Below are positions 42,881 through 52,986 of a DNA stretch of 64,000 nt, piece by piece. Source of the DNA: Rhynchopus euleeides. Its lineage: Eukaryota > Euglenozoa > Diplonemea > Diplonemida > Diplonemidae. The translations under genes and the position numbers were made by a program. Below the pieces are notes generated by a model. The model ran no database searches. It saw only the letters and a program-made list of their open reading frames with translations, and was not told where the DNA came from. Location of the stretch: the NCBI GenBank assembly GCA_963210315.1, contig OY723312.1, positions 496,001 through 560,000 on the forward strand, in the 5' to 3' direction. Position 1 is the stretch's first letter. Each line of letters opens with the position of its first letter.

Positions 42881-43720
42881 AATGTCAGGTGAACAGGAGT
42901 CGCTGTTCACCATCGTAGCCTCTGTGCAGGGGTTGGGATGCCTCGCGGGGACCATTAGTGAATGTGTCTCCCGCGAGAAGGTGCTGGGGCTGCTGGATGA
43001 GGTGGGGTTGCAGCCGGCCGGCGAGTGCCTGGAGCAAGGTTCTCAGAGGGGCCCGGCCCCAAGTACCTTTTTTTGGGCCCCTGGTACTTGGTCCTGTACC
43101 AAGCCCCAAAAAAAGGGGCCGGCCCCACGGCCCTTTTGGTACAGTACCATGGTTTTTGGTGGCCTGGTACTGTACCATGGTACTTCAGCCTGTGTACCAT
43201 GGTACAGTCCCAGGTACTGTACCAAGTACCAGGTACATGTACCTGGGCCGGGGTGGTCTGAAAATCCGAATTTTTTTGAAAGGCCAAATCTGGCTCTGTG
43301 GGTGTGCATATGTCCCAAAAATGTGATCCCGGGCATTTTTGGGCACATTCGCGACATTTTCCCCAAAAAATGTCGCCAAATGGGTGGACCATTTTTGGAT
43401 CCTATTCACCATGGGGCCGGCCCCATTGGGCCCATGGGCCGGGCCCCTCTGAGAACCTTGCCTGGAGGTGCATCTGCTGAGGGGCGGCGATGTGACCTCG
43501 GCGGACATGCGGCCTCTCCCGGAGGGGCTGTGGCAGAGCGTGGACGCTGGTTCAGCGTTGTTCGTTCTGGCCAAGGCGGAGACAGCGCCTGCTTCCCGCC
43601 TGGACGTGCGTGAGTGGGTCGACACCGCCATGCAGTGCCACGGACCCTGCGAACACCGTGAAGCTGGGCCACTTCACTGCCCAGTACAGGATCAACGGAT
43701 AAGAAGACGGTCTGGTCCCT
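42881..43720 (+). pseudogene. Q2-encoded protein, interrupted by 426-bp insertion
   Basis: From the ATG at about 42881 (MSGEQESLFTIVASVQGLG…) the frame reads through LLDEVGLQPAGECLE. It is then cut by the insertion at 43035-43460 and resumes with VHLLRGGDVTSADMRPLPEG…. A Pro/Ala-rich tail ending LTPEQQDLLEFG is encoded near 43850-43935. The pattern L-x-PAG…TSAD…PEG and the tail match the Q1 frame, so both elements carried versions of one protein. The function is unknown and this copy is broken. Confidence 0.45.
43035..43460. mobile_element. 426-bp TIR insertion with GTAC-rich interior
   Basis: 25-bp inverted ends begin CAAGGTTCTCAGAGGGGCCC. The 7-bp CCTGGAG is duplicated on both sides (43028-43034 and 43461-43467), with an eighth base ambiguous. 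The interior is crowded with GGTACC/GTAC palindromes and GGGCC. A 7-8-bp TSD suggests a hAT-like or related non-autonomous element. Confidence 0.75.
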
Positions 43721-44099
43721 GTCAGAGCTGCACGCCTCGAGCATCGCATCGTTCCTAGCCACAGAGAAGAGGTCTAAGTCCGTGTCGTTTTCTTGTACCA
43801 ACCAACAGAGTTGCAAAGACGACTGGGGAAGCGGAAAATAGCCCACTGCGTCGAAACCCGCACCAAAGACTGCAGCACCTGCAGCGCCTGCACCCGTCCT
43901 GACCCCGGAGCAGCAGGACCTGCTTGAGTTTGGGGGAGGCGGGGCTCTGGCTGGGGCTGGTAAAGGGGACCAAAAAAGGGGACCCCCCCCCCCGATTTCA
44001 CTACGCACAAAGTACGCAATTTAGGGGGTGTCGGGGGCACCATACTGAGGCACCTGTTTGGGGGGCTCAAAACTGATCGCATCGCCGCACATGACTGGC

Positions 44100-44370
44100 G
44101 TTATTGCATTATTTGAGCTCCGTGCGGATCGTAGTGGGGTCATTTTGGTGGTGTGCGTGCCAAGTTTCACCCATGAAATGTGGGTCTGGTTCAGGGACTT
44201 CTGAAGGGAGGATGTGACTGGGAGGCCAGAAATCAGCCCACCCACACCACCCACCCAGCGGGACCCCACTTACAGGTTTTTCAAAACCCTGTTCCTCTGA
44301 ATATTTGGGATCTGTGCGGATTGCGGTGGGGTCATTTTGGCCATGGGGTGTCTGTTTGCACCCCTTCCTC
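44100..44370. repeat. GTGCGGATCGTAGTGGGGTC repeat, locus 2
   Basis: Two units as at 21494-21795 (CCGTGCGGATCGTAGTGGGG at 44112 and TGTGCGGATTGCGGTGGGGT at 44312), separated by the conserved CCCACCCAGCGGGACCCC block. Confidence 0.65.
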
Positions 44371-44399
44371 GGGGTTGCCATGTGGGCTCAGACCCCCGT

Positions 44400-45700
44400 A
44401 GACATGCAGGTCGGAGAGTGCACTGAGGTGCGGAGGAATGCATCACTGAACACAGACACACGGCCCCTCCGGGGCCGTGTGTCTTTGCTTGGTGCATCTT
44501 CTCCCTCGCAGGCAGCATCCCCCCAGCCGCTCAGCCCCTCAGCACCCTCCACTCCGGTGAATCCTCGCCAGAAAATTATTTTCCTGCAGTGCAAAAAAAA
44601 CGCGCTAAACAGAGTGCAAAAAAAACGCGCCAGACAGAGGAAAAATCTAAAATTAAAAATCATGGAATCCGGACCCCTAGTTAGGAATAGCTCTGGAGGA
44701 GACCGGTGTTTGTGTTTTTTTTTGCGTCAACTTATGCCAGCTTTTTTCTCGGCGCATATATTCTGTGTTGGGATGGGTCAGGCCAATTGCCCTTTGATGT
44801 TGTTGCTAGTTCGGCGTTGCCAACTGGGGGGGGTACTTTTCTGTGCCTTTCGCTGGATCTTGCGGCCCCCACTCACACCACCCCATCAGGTAGTAGGGGG
44901 GAAGTGGGGTGGGATCGGGTGTGTGGCTGACATGAGGGCGGCAACACCCACACGGTATGTTATGTTTTGTTTTGACGGAAACCTATACAAAACGAGGGGG
45001 AAAGCGGTCGGATCACTGGGAAAAAAAAAGGAGAGGCTTGTGTCGTTTCAACTCGTTTGTCATGACGGCGGGGGACTTGCCATGATTGTTTGCTCTCTAT
45101 TTTTTTTGTTTATTTTCAAATTCAGGAATGGTTGAAGGGGAAAGCGTTGTGCCTGTTGCGTGGGGGGGGGGGGGGGGGGGTGCGCGCGGGGCGGGGGTGG
45201 GAGGAACAACCCAGTCTGTTTTTCCAACCACAACAGCCCACAACTGCTGTGTTGGAACACAGAAGAAGTCCGGGGTGGGGGAAAAGAAGTCGTGCAGAGG
45301 GATCCTTCACTACGGGGTGCTGAGAACGGCACGCGTTCTTTTTGTTGGTGCACCCACCTCCTCCCATCCCTCTCTGTAAAGAGGTGGCAAAACGCCAACT
45401 ACTGAGGTGGCTACTAGAGGTGGCAAAACGCCAAAACTATGAGAGGGCAGATGGGGCCTGGGGGGACCCCCTCGTTCAGCACTGCATCGAAGATGACCAT
45501 CCCCCCCCCCCCCCCACATGGGTGGAATCAAACGATTCGTACGCTGTAGAAAATGTTTGAAGTCCACATCTCAGCGGGGGGGGAGGAGGGGGGGGGGTAA
45601 GAAACTTTTTTGTCGAGAAAAGTCAGGGACAGAGATGGAAGATTGAACCGACCTCGCCGCTTCACTCAAAATGGGGGGTGGGGTGGGGGTGGGGGGGGCA
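44400..45700. other. Gene-free low-complexity stretch
   Basis: A short hairpin at 44455-44484 (ACACGGCCCCTCCGGGGCCGTGT), G runs, and a duplicated GAGGTGGCAAAACGCCAA at about 45380 and 45418. No gene is seen. Confidence 0.5.
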
Positions 45701-45713
45701 GGCAGGGTGGATG

Positions 45714-46646
45714 CAGGCCTGTCGCTAACTTTTCGATTTTGGAGATTTGGTGGGTTGACGCTCCTGTTTTGGGGGGGGGGGATCAGGGGGGAAACCACTA
45801 GGGGTCAATTTTTCTCGCGCGCGCTTCGCGCGCGCTCGTGTTGTTGCCAATTTTTCCCATCGGTGGACCACGAGGTGGGCACGGTGTGAGGCGCTGGGTT
45901 CCTTCCGTGGTTCCTCTCCCGCTCGCGCCGTCGGGTGCCGGAGGAAACCAAAAAATGGCTTTCGGGACCATGATTTCGACGCTGCCCCCTGATATGTCAC
46001 GGCCGTCAAAGCGCAAGGACTTGGTTACTAGACGGGCACGCGAGATGGGGGGTCTGGGGGGCAGGGCCCCCCAGCCGCCGGAGGCCACGGTAGTGAGCAT
46101 CTGTTCACTGTGGGCGTACAGATTCTGTGTGAGTTGGCTGCGTCCTCCTGAGGCTACTGGAGTGGGTGGATTCCCTGACCCGGTGGGAATCGAATGACTT
46201 GAGTACGAGACATACGCCACAGGGGGGTCTGGGGGGCGGAGCCCCCCAGCCGCCGGAGGCCACGGTAGTGAGCATCTGTTCCTGCAAAACCATACTCTCT
46301 TCGACGTCGACCCAGTGAAAGTGGGTTGACGCTTGGTCGACGCTTGGTGAGCGTCGACCCAGTGTAACCGGGCCAACGCTAGGTTAGCGTCGACCCAGTG
46401 TAATAAATGGGTTGACGCTTGGTCCAGGCTTGAATGGCAACCCAGTTCCACTAGGTCGACGCTCCAAGCCTCGACCAAGCGTCAACCCAGTCCACTGGGT
46501 CGACGCTGGGTCGACGCTGGGTCGACGCTGGGTCGACGCTGGGTCGACGCTGGGTCGACGCTGGGTCGACGCTGGGTCGACGCTTTTTTATGGGGGGGGA
46601 AACCCAAAATCACTGGGTCGACGGTCGACGCTTAGCGACATGCCTG
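45714..46646. mobile_element. M2: Mutator-like non-autonomous element, 9-bp TSD
   Basis: 933 bp, in inverse orientation to M1, with ends CAGGCCTGTCGCTAAC and CTTAGCGACATGCCTG. The flanks are GGGTGGATG (45705-45713) and GGGTAGATG (46647-46655), a 9-bp duplication with one mismatch. It carries a longer GGGTCGACGCT tandem array (46485-46585, about eight units) than M1, showing array growth between copies. Confidence 0.8.
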
Positions 46647-46684
46647 GGGTAGATGGGGTATGGGGGGGGGGGGGACATCGGAGA

Positions 46685-48069
46685 CACGGTGGGATCTTGT
46701 AAATTTTACATGTATAACTACAAGTATATACATGTATTATACCGTATACGTAAATATTTTGGAACGTAAATATTATGGAACGTAAATATTATGGAACGTA
46801 AATATTTTGGAACGCTGGTGGGTTGGCGTTCCAGATTTTTTTCGTTCCATAATATTTACAGGGCTTTCTGCGACTCGGGGACTTGGACCAGGTGATCGGA
46901 CGGCATACAGAGTCCCTGACGGGACCTACTCGTGCACTTTTCGCGCGATTCCTGACGCAAGCCGTCCTCACCACCGAGTCCCCAACTGGCCCTGTAAATA
47001 TTATGGAACGTAAATATTATGGAACGGACCGGCCAAAAATGGGCCCGTTCCATAATATTTACGTTCCATAATATTTACGTATACGGTACATGTATAATAC
47101 TTGCATGTCAACTATTATACATGTATAATACATGTATATGCCTGAAATATACCGTATACGTAAATATTATGGAACGTAAATATTATGGAACGGGCCCATT
47201 TTTGACCGGTCCGTTCCATAATATTTACGTTCCAAAATATTTACAGGGCCAGTTGGGGACTCGGTGGTGAGGACGGCTTGCGTCAGGAATCGCGCGAAAA
47301 GTGCACGAGTAGGTCCCGTCAGGGACTCTGTATGCCGTCCGATCCCCTGGTCCAAGTCCCCGAGTCGCAGAAAGCCCTGTAAATATTATGGAACGAAAAA
47401 AATCTGGAACGCCAACCCACCAGCGTTCCAAAATATTTACGTTCCATAATATTTACGTTCCATAATATTTACGTTCCAAAATATTTACGTATACGGTACA
47501 TGTAAAATACATGTATATCAAGTAAAAATACATGTATAATACTTGCATGTCAACTATTATACATGTATCTTTACTTGATATACATGTATTTTACATGTAT
47601 ATTTCATGCATTTACATGTATTTTACATGTATAATACTTGTCATGCAAGTATTATACATGTAAAATACTTGCATGACAAGTAAAATACTTGCATGCAAGT
47701 AAAATACATGTATTTTACTTGCATGCAAGTATTTTACTTGTCATGCAAGTATTATACATGTATTTTACTTGTCATGCAAGTATTTTACATGTATAATACT
47801 TGCATGACAAGTATTATACATGTAAAATACATGTAAATGCATGAAATATACATGTAAAATACATGTAAATCAAGTAAAGATACATGTATAATAGTTGACA
47901 TGCAAGTATTATACATGTATTTTTACTTGATATACATGTATTTTACATGTATATTTCAGGCATATCCATGTATTATACATGTATAATAGTTGACATGCAA
48001 GTATTATACATGTATAATACATGTATATACTTGTAGTTATACATGTAAAATTTACAAGATCCCACCGTG
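46685..48069. mobile_element. X: nested palindromic AT-rich element
   Basis: Outer inverted repeats begin CACGGTGGGATCTTGTAAAT and extend about 60 bp. GAGA flanks both ends (46681-46684 and 48070-48073). Inside, 46738-47085 and 47152-47500 are inverted copies of each other, with arms of about 350 bp built from GTAAATATTATGGAACG and a GC-normal core. 47500-48000 is a palindromic field of TACATGTA, TACTTG and CATGCAAG permutations. Confidence 0.75.
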
Positions 48070-48074
48070 GAGAA

Positions 48075-48600
48075 CCGGAGAAGAGGAATACTGAAAATGG
48101 AGAGAGGGGGGAATGGGAGGGGGGGGGGGATTGAAAGAGAAGAGGGTAGAGGGGGGAGGGGGGGGGGCGGAATATAACTGGAAGAAGTCGAAAGATCTTG
48201 GGAAAAAACAGCACATACCCCCACCACCCCACCCCCCCCCCCCACTATATGCCCCCCCCCCCCACCACCACCCCCCCTCCGAAGACTTACATACATACAC
48301 AGAACAGATCCGATACCCGCGGTGCACTCACACGCCCTGACACACACTCTACATCACTCCCTGAGGGATACACTTCCCCCCCTTTCCCCTCCCTGAGTGA
48401 TAACACCAACACAGTATTAGCGAGCTTGGGCATCACCAGCTCCCCCCCCGCACCCACCGCCACAACGGCCATGTGCCGTCCACCCTCCCCCCTCCCCCAT
48501 CGCACCACAGAAGATGCGTTGTGTTCCAATGGCACATAGTGATGTCATACGCAAAGAAATGTGACACTCTCCTGAGGTTTTCCCCCCCTCCCCCTCACCG
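48075..48600. other. C-rich low-complexity 3' flank
   Basis: Homopolymeric C/A and G/A tracts between element X and the end of the membrane-protein gene. No gene is seen. Confidence 0.5.
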
Positions 48601-48615
48601 CCCCCCCGCTCCCCA

Positions 48616-50214
48616 TCACACGGTGAACGCAGGGAAGCTGTCAGGCATTCTAGGGAAGTAGCGTTGGTGCGGCGTGCGTGCCGGCGTCATGGGGGTCACC
48701 GGCGAGGTCGCCGTGGTGTGGAGCCCCACAAGGGTCTCCAACGCGTCGCTCCGGCCCCCGCTTGACACCAGGCCGAAGGAGCGGTGGCCGTGCGCCGCAC
48801 CGCTGACACCACCACCGCCACCCCCTTGACCATCCTCCCTGCCTGGAGACCCGAAACCCGAGAACTTGCTGCTGGCGTTGCTGACGCCCCGCTTCTTCCG
48901 CTCCGCTTTAGACGACCCACTCGGAGGGAATATATGCACTTCGGAACCTGCGGCACTCCGCCCTCCCCCGGGCCCGCTCGCCAGACCCCCGCTCTGCGTC
49001 CTGCTGCATGCAAGAGGGAGAAGCGCGGATGCGTCGACCTGAGAGGCAACATCGCCATTCGCAAACACCACGGTGTAGGTCGGGAGCCCGGCATCTGCCG
49101 GACGGACCGCTTGGATGACACCGGACCTTGCAGGAGAGGTTGGGCCAGACGCACGCGCTGCAACCTTCGCCCCAACGGAATAGGCACCCCCTCCTCCGGA
49201 TGGCTCACGGAGGGGGTTGATGTCCAAACCACCTGCCTGCCGAGGCTGGAGATACGTCTCCGGCACACCCCGGAGGTTCTGCCCAGCGTTGTTCGCAGAG
49301 TTGAACTCCGGGAGGAGGCTGAGGTGGTAGACACCGGGTGCATCGCCGTACCCCGTGACATAACATGGCGATGATGAAGGCGTGTGTTCTACCATGTCTC
49401 CCACCTGATAGAGCCCCACGGGGTAGAGCGTGGCTGGCGCCGCCTTTGTGTCGAAGTCGCCGTCTTCATACTGCAGGGTGTATGTCCCATCCCGGTTATC
49501 CGCAACGATCTTCCCGCGGGAGCGTTCGGCTCCCTTCTTCCCCACCACGGCATCCCCTATTTGGTAGGGCCCCGACCCGGATGTCCCCCGCGTCCAATGC
49601 GTCCCCTGGGTTCCGAAGGATTTCCGATCCAGAGAATTTCTCGCGCTCCGCACGGTGGACTCCGGGAGGAGAGGGGATGTGATGGTGTCGTGGAGGCTGT
49701 CAGACCCTCCTGTCGCCTGGAGGTCCACCGTCAGGGCACCCCCGTTGCCACTCAGCCCGCTGCTGTTCCGCGGGGCGTTGTCCTCCGCCGGGGTGATGAC
49801 GGACAGCGGCGGGGGGGGCTGGACCGGGAGCGGGGAAACCATCTCGGGGGATTCCCGCCGGCTGTTCCCCGTCCCTTCTCCTCCGCGGCTGTCCATCCAC
49901 GGCTGGTGAGACTCCCCGCCCCCCCCGGGGCTGAGGTTGCGGTTCTTCCGGCTCTCAGACTTGCTGTACCATATGTAGAGAAAAATCCCGAAGATCGACA
50001 GCCCCACGATGATGACGATCGCGATGAAGGTCTGGGTCACCTCACCATCCTCCTCAGGCGCCTGCGTTGCATTGACAGGCGGGGCTGGGGCAGGCACCTC
50101 TGTGTCCTGACACCTCCCTCCCCCACAGCAGAACGAAGCGAAGAGAAGCGCGGCTGCTGCATAACTCCACCCCGTCGCCCCTCCGTAGAGCGGGGCCCTA
50201 TCTCGCCTGGGCAT
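48616..50214 (-). CDS. Single-pass membrane protein with three Tudor/SH3-like repeats
   Basis: 532 aa from the ATG of MPRRDRAPLYGG. A longer open frame upstream has no signal features. A signal peptide or anchor is likely at about 13-36 (WSYAAAALLFASFCCGGG). A short luminal or extracellular Pro/Glu-rich segment with one N-glycosylation site (NAT, 48-50) precedes a clear transmembrane helix at 62-83 and a basic stop-transfer stretch. The cytoplasmic part has three modules that each start Y-x-[IV]-G: 217-257 (YQIGDAVV…DGTYTLQYEDGD), 269-303 (YQVGDMVE…GVYHLSLLPE) and 345-393 (YSVGAKVA…TYTVVFANGD). This V-G-D…DGTY…Y-x-DGD pattern is typical of Tudor/Agenet/SH3-like barrels. The rest is Gly/Ser-rich and probably disordered. 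It is an orphan to me. A peptide-binding surface scaffold is plausible but inferred. Confidence 0.75.
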   Translation of the reverse strand: MPRRDRAPLYGGATGWSYAAAALLFASFCCGGGRCQDTEVPAPAPPVNATQAPEEDGEVTQTFIAIVIIVGLSIFGIFLYIWYSKSESRKNRNLSPGGGGESHQPWMDSRGGEGTGNSRRESPEMVSPLPVQPPPPLSVITPAEDNAPRNSSGLSGNGGALTVDLQATGGSDSLHDTITSPLLPESTVRSARNSLDRKSFGTQGTHWTRGTSGSGPYQIGDAVVGKKGAERSRGKIVADNRDGTYTLQYEDGDFDTKAAPATLYPVGLYQVGDMVEHTPSSSPCYVTGYGDAPGVYHLSLLPEFNSANNAGQNLRGVPETYLQPRQAGGLDINPLREPSGGGGAYSVGAKVAARASGPTSPARSGVIQAVRPADAGLPTYTVVFANGDVASQVDASALLPLACSRTQSGGLASGPGGGRSAAGSEVHIFPPSGSSKAERKKRGVSNASSKFSGFGSPGREDGQGGGGGGVSGAAHGHRSFGLVSSGGRSDALETLVGLHTTATSPVTPMTPARTPHQRYFPRMPDSFPAFTV

Positions 50215-50334
50215 CCGCCTATCTGCCCCCTCGACCGCCACCCCCCCTCCGCAGAGACGCGCAGAATGTGAATTTTGCGCGTGTTTGCGAGACAGCGTCA
50301 ATCGCTCAAAAGACTCTGGATTTCCTCCCTCTCT

Positions 50335-50420
50335 CCACCTCCTCCTCCCCACCCCTCTCCCCAGCAAGAAGAAAGGGAGAAGGGAGGTGGGGGGGGGGAG
50401 GAGGGAAAAAGAGAAGAGAA
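50335..50420 (-). promoter_or_regulatory. Pyrimidine tract upstream of membrane-protein gene
   Basis: On the minus strand a ~65-base C/T run ends CTTTCTTCTTGCTGGGGAG about 135 bases before the ATG. It is a candidate 3' splice acceptor, comparable with those of the neighbouring genes. Confidence 0.35.
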
Positions 50421-50429
50421 GGGACAGCG

Positions 50430-52980
50430 ATGTGGAGAAGCGCAGAAGAGCGGGTTTTGGTTCTCAAGAGCAGCGGGGGCAGCGGCGGTGAGAGTGGAAG
50501 AGGGGGGGGTAGGGGGGGGGTAGGGGGTAGGCAGAGAGAGAGGCTACTGCACCCACCCACCCACCCCCCCCCCCCCACCCCCTCTGCTCCGCCCCCAAGG
50601 GAGGGGGGAGGGGGGGGTGGGGGAAGGTCGCGCGCGTGTGTGTGTGTGTGTGTGTGGTGTGTTTGTGTGTGGGAGGGTGGGATCCCCACACACGCTGCTA
50701 GAGAAGGGGTGGTGGGTGGTGGTGGGTGGTGGGCGGTGGCTGGTGGTTGAACAATGCTACAACCCCATTCTTACAACGCATTTTTTGTGATTCTACTAAC
50801 CAATGGTGCGCTTGACGAGGAGGAGGTGGTGGATGTGTGCCATCTGTCAATGGGACAATAGGGAGAGAGCGACAAGTGGGGGGTGGGGGGGTGGGGGCAT
50901 CCAGGCGCGTCGTAAAAACTTTCCTGAACTTTTCTTCTTCTTCTTTTGTCGAAGGGTGTTGTGTGCATCGCGCAACAGAACATCAGAACCAAAACATCGT
51001 CTCCCCCCCCCCACCCAGCCCCACACCCCCTCTCTCTGCCCTGTGCCGACCTGCCTTGCAGCACCCGCACACACACGAGTGATAATTTTTTTTTGGCAAC
51101 GCGCCACAGGGACTGCTTCCCCTCCCTGAAGCTACATCAGAGCAGGCTCGTCAGATGCAACACGCCACACACACATCGCCATACTCTCCAAAGGATTATC
51201 CAGAGCGGCTTTGACCAGTTAACGTATCCCCACCCGCTGCAAAACGACTTCTGCCCTACCACCCCCCCGACAGCAGAATTTTGCATGCTTCAATCAATCC
51301 CCCCCCCCACCCACCCACCCAAATCCTATAATCTGAAAAGAGGAGAGCCGAAGGGTATTCATCGATCGCAAGAACACACCCACAGAGGCTTCCGAGAGAG
51401 TGAGTGTGTGTGTACGCCACACACCCCTGATCTCCAGCGCTTCGAACAGATGCACCGGGGGGGGTGGCGTGCTGTGGATGCAAGTGTGAGGGGTGGGGAG
51501 AGGGGGCGAGGGGGGGCGGGGGTGTGGTGTGTGTGTGTGTGAAAACAGACTCCCTCTTTCAAAATCTTTAAAAAAAAGGAATCCGAGGGGGGGTGGGGTG
51601 AGGGGGGGTGGGAGAGAGGGTGGGTTTCTTTTACACGTTGCGTAAAAGCCACCTCCCAAATTTTTTTGGAACTTCTTCTGTTATTCTGCCCTTTCTTTTT
51701 TTGGCTGTATTATCTTTGCTGGCACCTAATTTCTCTTCGGAACTTCTCTTCGGAAGCAAGATTTTTTTGTTTGATTTTGGCCTTCCTTCTTCTTAGCTTT
51801 AGCCAACATACCACCCCACCCCACCCCACCCCCCCCCCCCCACCCGCCCCACCCACCAACACGACCCCACGAGCGAAGTGCCCGGAATCAACATCCTGAA
51901 CGGGTTTCCTCACTGCAAACGCCCCTCCACACCCCGCCCTCCCCCGCCTGCCAGCAGGTGGTGTGCCTGTCAGCAATGTCCAGATTTGTTATTGGGTTGG
52001 ATCGACCCTCCGCAAGCCGTATGGAGCACGGACGGACTGCGCCCCTGGGGGTGGTCCCTAAAGAGGCCGATTTGCGCAGCTCTTGCGTAGTTCTAATACG
52101 GCTTTCAGGAGCACCAGACCCTGATATTTTGTTTGTTTAATGTGCTGCGGCCAACGTGACACGCCTCCATGGGTGCTGTTTTTTGCCGCACCCCTGCCTG
52201 TCCCCCAAACGCATTTTTTTCTCCTTTTATTGTGCGTCAAGCAGTTCAGGCTGCAAAAGGGACCCTGCCCCTGAGCCGTGCTGTATCACGGGCGCCTTCG
52301 CTCAGAAGTGCAGCTAAGTGAGAAAAGAGTGAGCCGCACCTCACAACACTAGTTGCAAAGTGATACAGCTTGACACACACACTGTGGCACAGAGCGAAGG
52401 CACCACCCAACACAATAAGACAACACGTTTTCACCCATTGTGTCAACAACCAGTTTCTGACATCGAGGCTGTGGGGAAGATCGCGCGTTCCTCACATATT
52501 GACAACGGGTTGCAGCATGGCCAGTGCGAGTACCACGCGGACCGGGGGTCGCCTGCGACTCTTTAATGCCGACTTGATCTGCACCGCACAGGGGGCCCTC
52601 CCCCACACCCCTCCTCCCCCCCACCCCGACTTCGTTCCTTCGTTATCAATAAAGACGCCCAGCCCAGGCGTTTCGTTCGTCGGATCCGGAGAGGGTAGGG
52701 GGTGATTTGCATTGCAGGTTTGCCCCCCAACCCCCACCCCCACAACCCCGCTTCCTCTCCTTCAGATCAGCAGCGCAAAGGAGCGGGGGCATCGATCAGA
52801 ACGCCACCCCCCCCCCCCCCCCAACCCTGACAGATCGATCGATGCCCCACAAAGTTTCCTCGGCTCAGCTGGCACCACTGCATGTGGGGGGGGGGGGGGT
52901 ATCACACACCCTCCCCAGTAACTCTAATAGCTGGGCATCGCACAAAAGCCACGCCGCCATGCGGAGAGGCGGGTGCGGTG
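50430..52980. other. Gene-free low-complexity stretch
   Basis: GT-microsatellite (about 50635-50670 and 51515-51540), C and G runs, and a hairpin related to H1 at 52287-52405 (GGGCGCCTTCGCTC…GAGCGAAGGCAC). The last part is 3' flank of the four-exon gene. No supportable gene is seen. Confidence 0.5.
52287..52405. repeat. H1-related hairpin (TTCGCTC type), second copy
   Basis: Imperfect inverted ends around an interior with AAGTGCAGCTAAGTGAGAAA and CTTGACACACACACTGTGGC. Possible CAC flanks. It is the relative of 12243-12338. Confidence 0.4.
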
Positions 52981-52986
52981 GCGGTG

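Larger units (their letters stand above)
42611..44042 (+). mobile_element. Q2: TIR element, TSD TACTGA, split by insertion
   Basis: Bounded by TGGTGCCCCCGA and its inverse, flanked by TACTGA at 42605-42610 and 44043-44048. It has subterminal TTTCACTACGCAC motifs at both ends. Without the 426-bp insertion and its 7-bp duplication it is 999 bp, almost the same as Q1. Confidence 0.75.

Noticed and set aside
49384..50271. 295-aa plus-strand ORF
   Set aside because: Antisense of the GC-rich membrane-protein gene; no motifs of its own.
50215..50367. 51-residue N-terminal extension of the membrane protein
   Set aside because: It would bury the signal sequence behind a basic stretch; the internal ATG at 50214 gives a normal signal-peptide protein.
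50268..50750. 160-aa plus-strand ORF
   Set aside because: Gly/Arg/Pro low complexity from G/C tracts overlapping the 5' region of the minus-strand gene.
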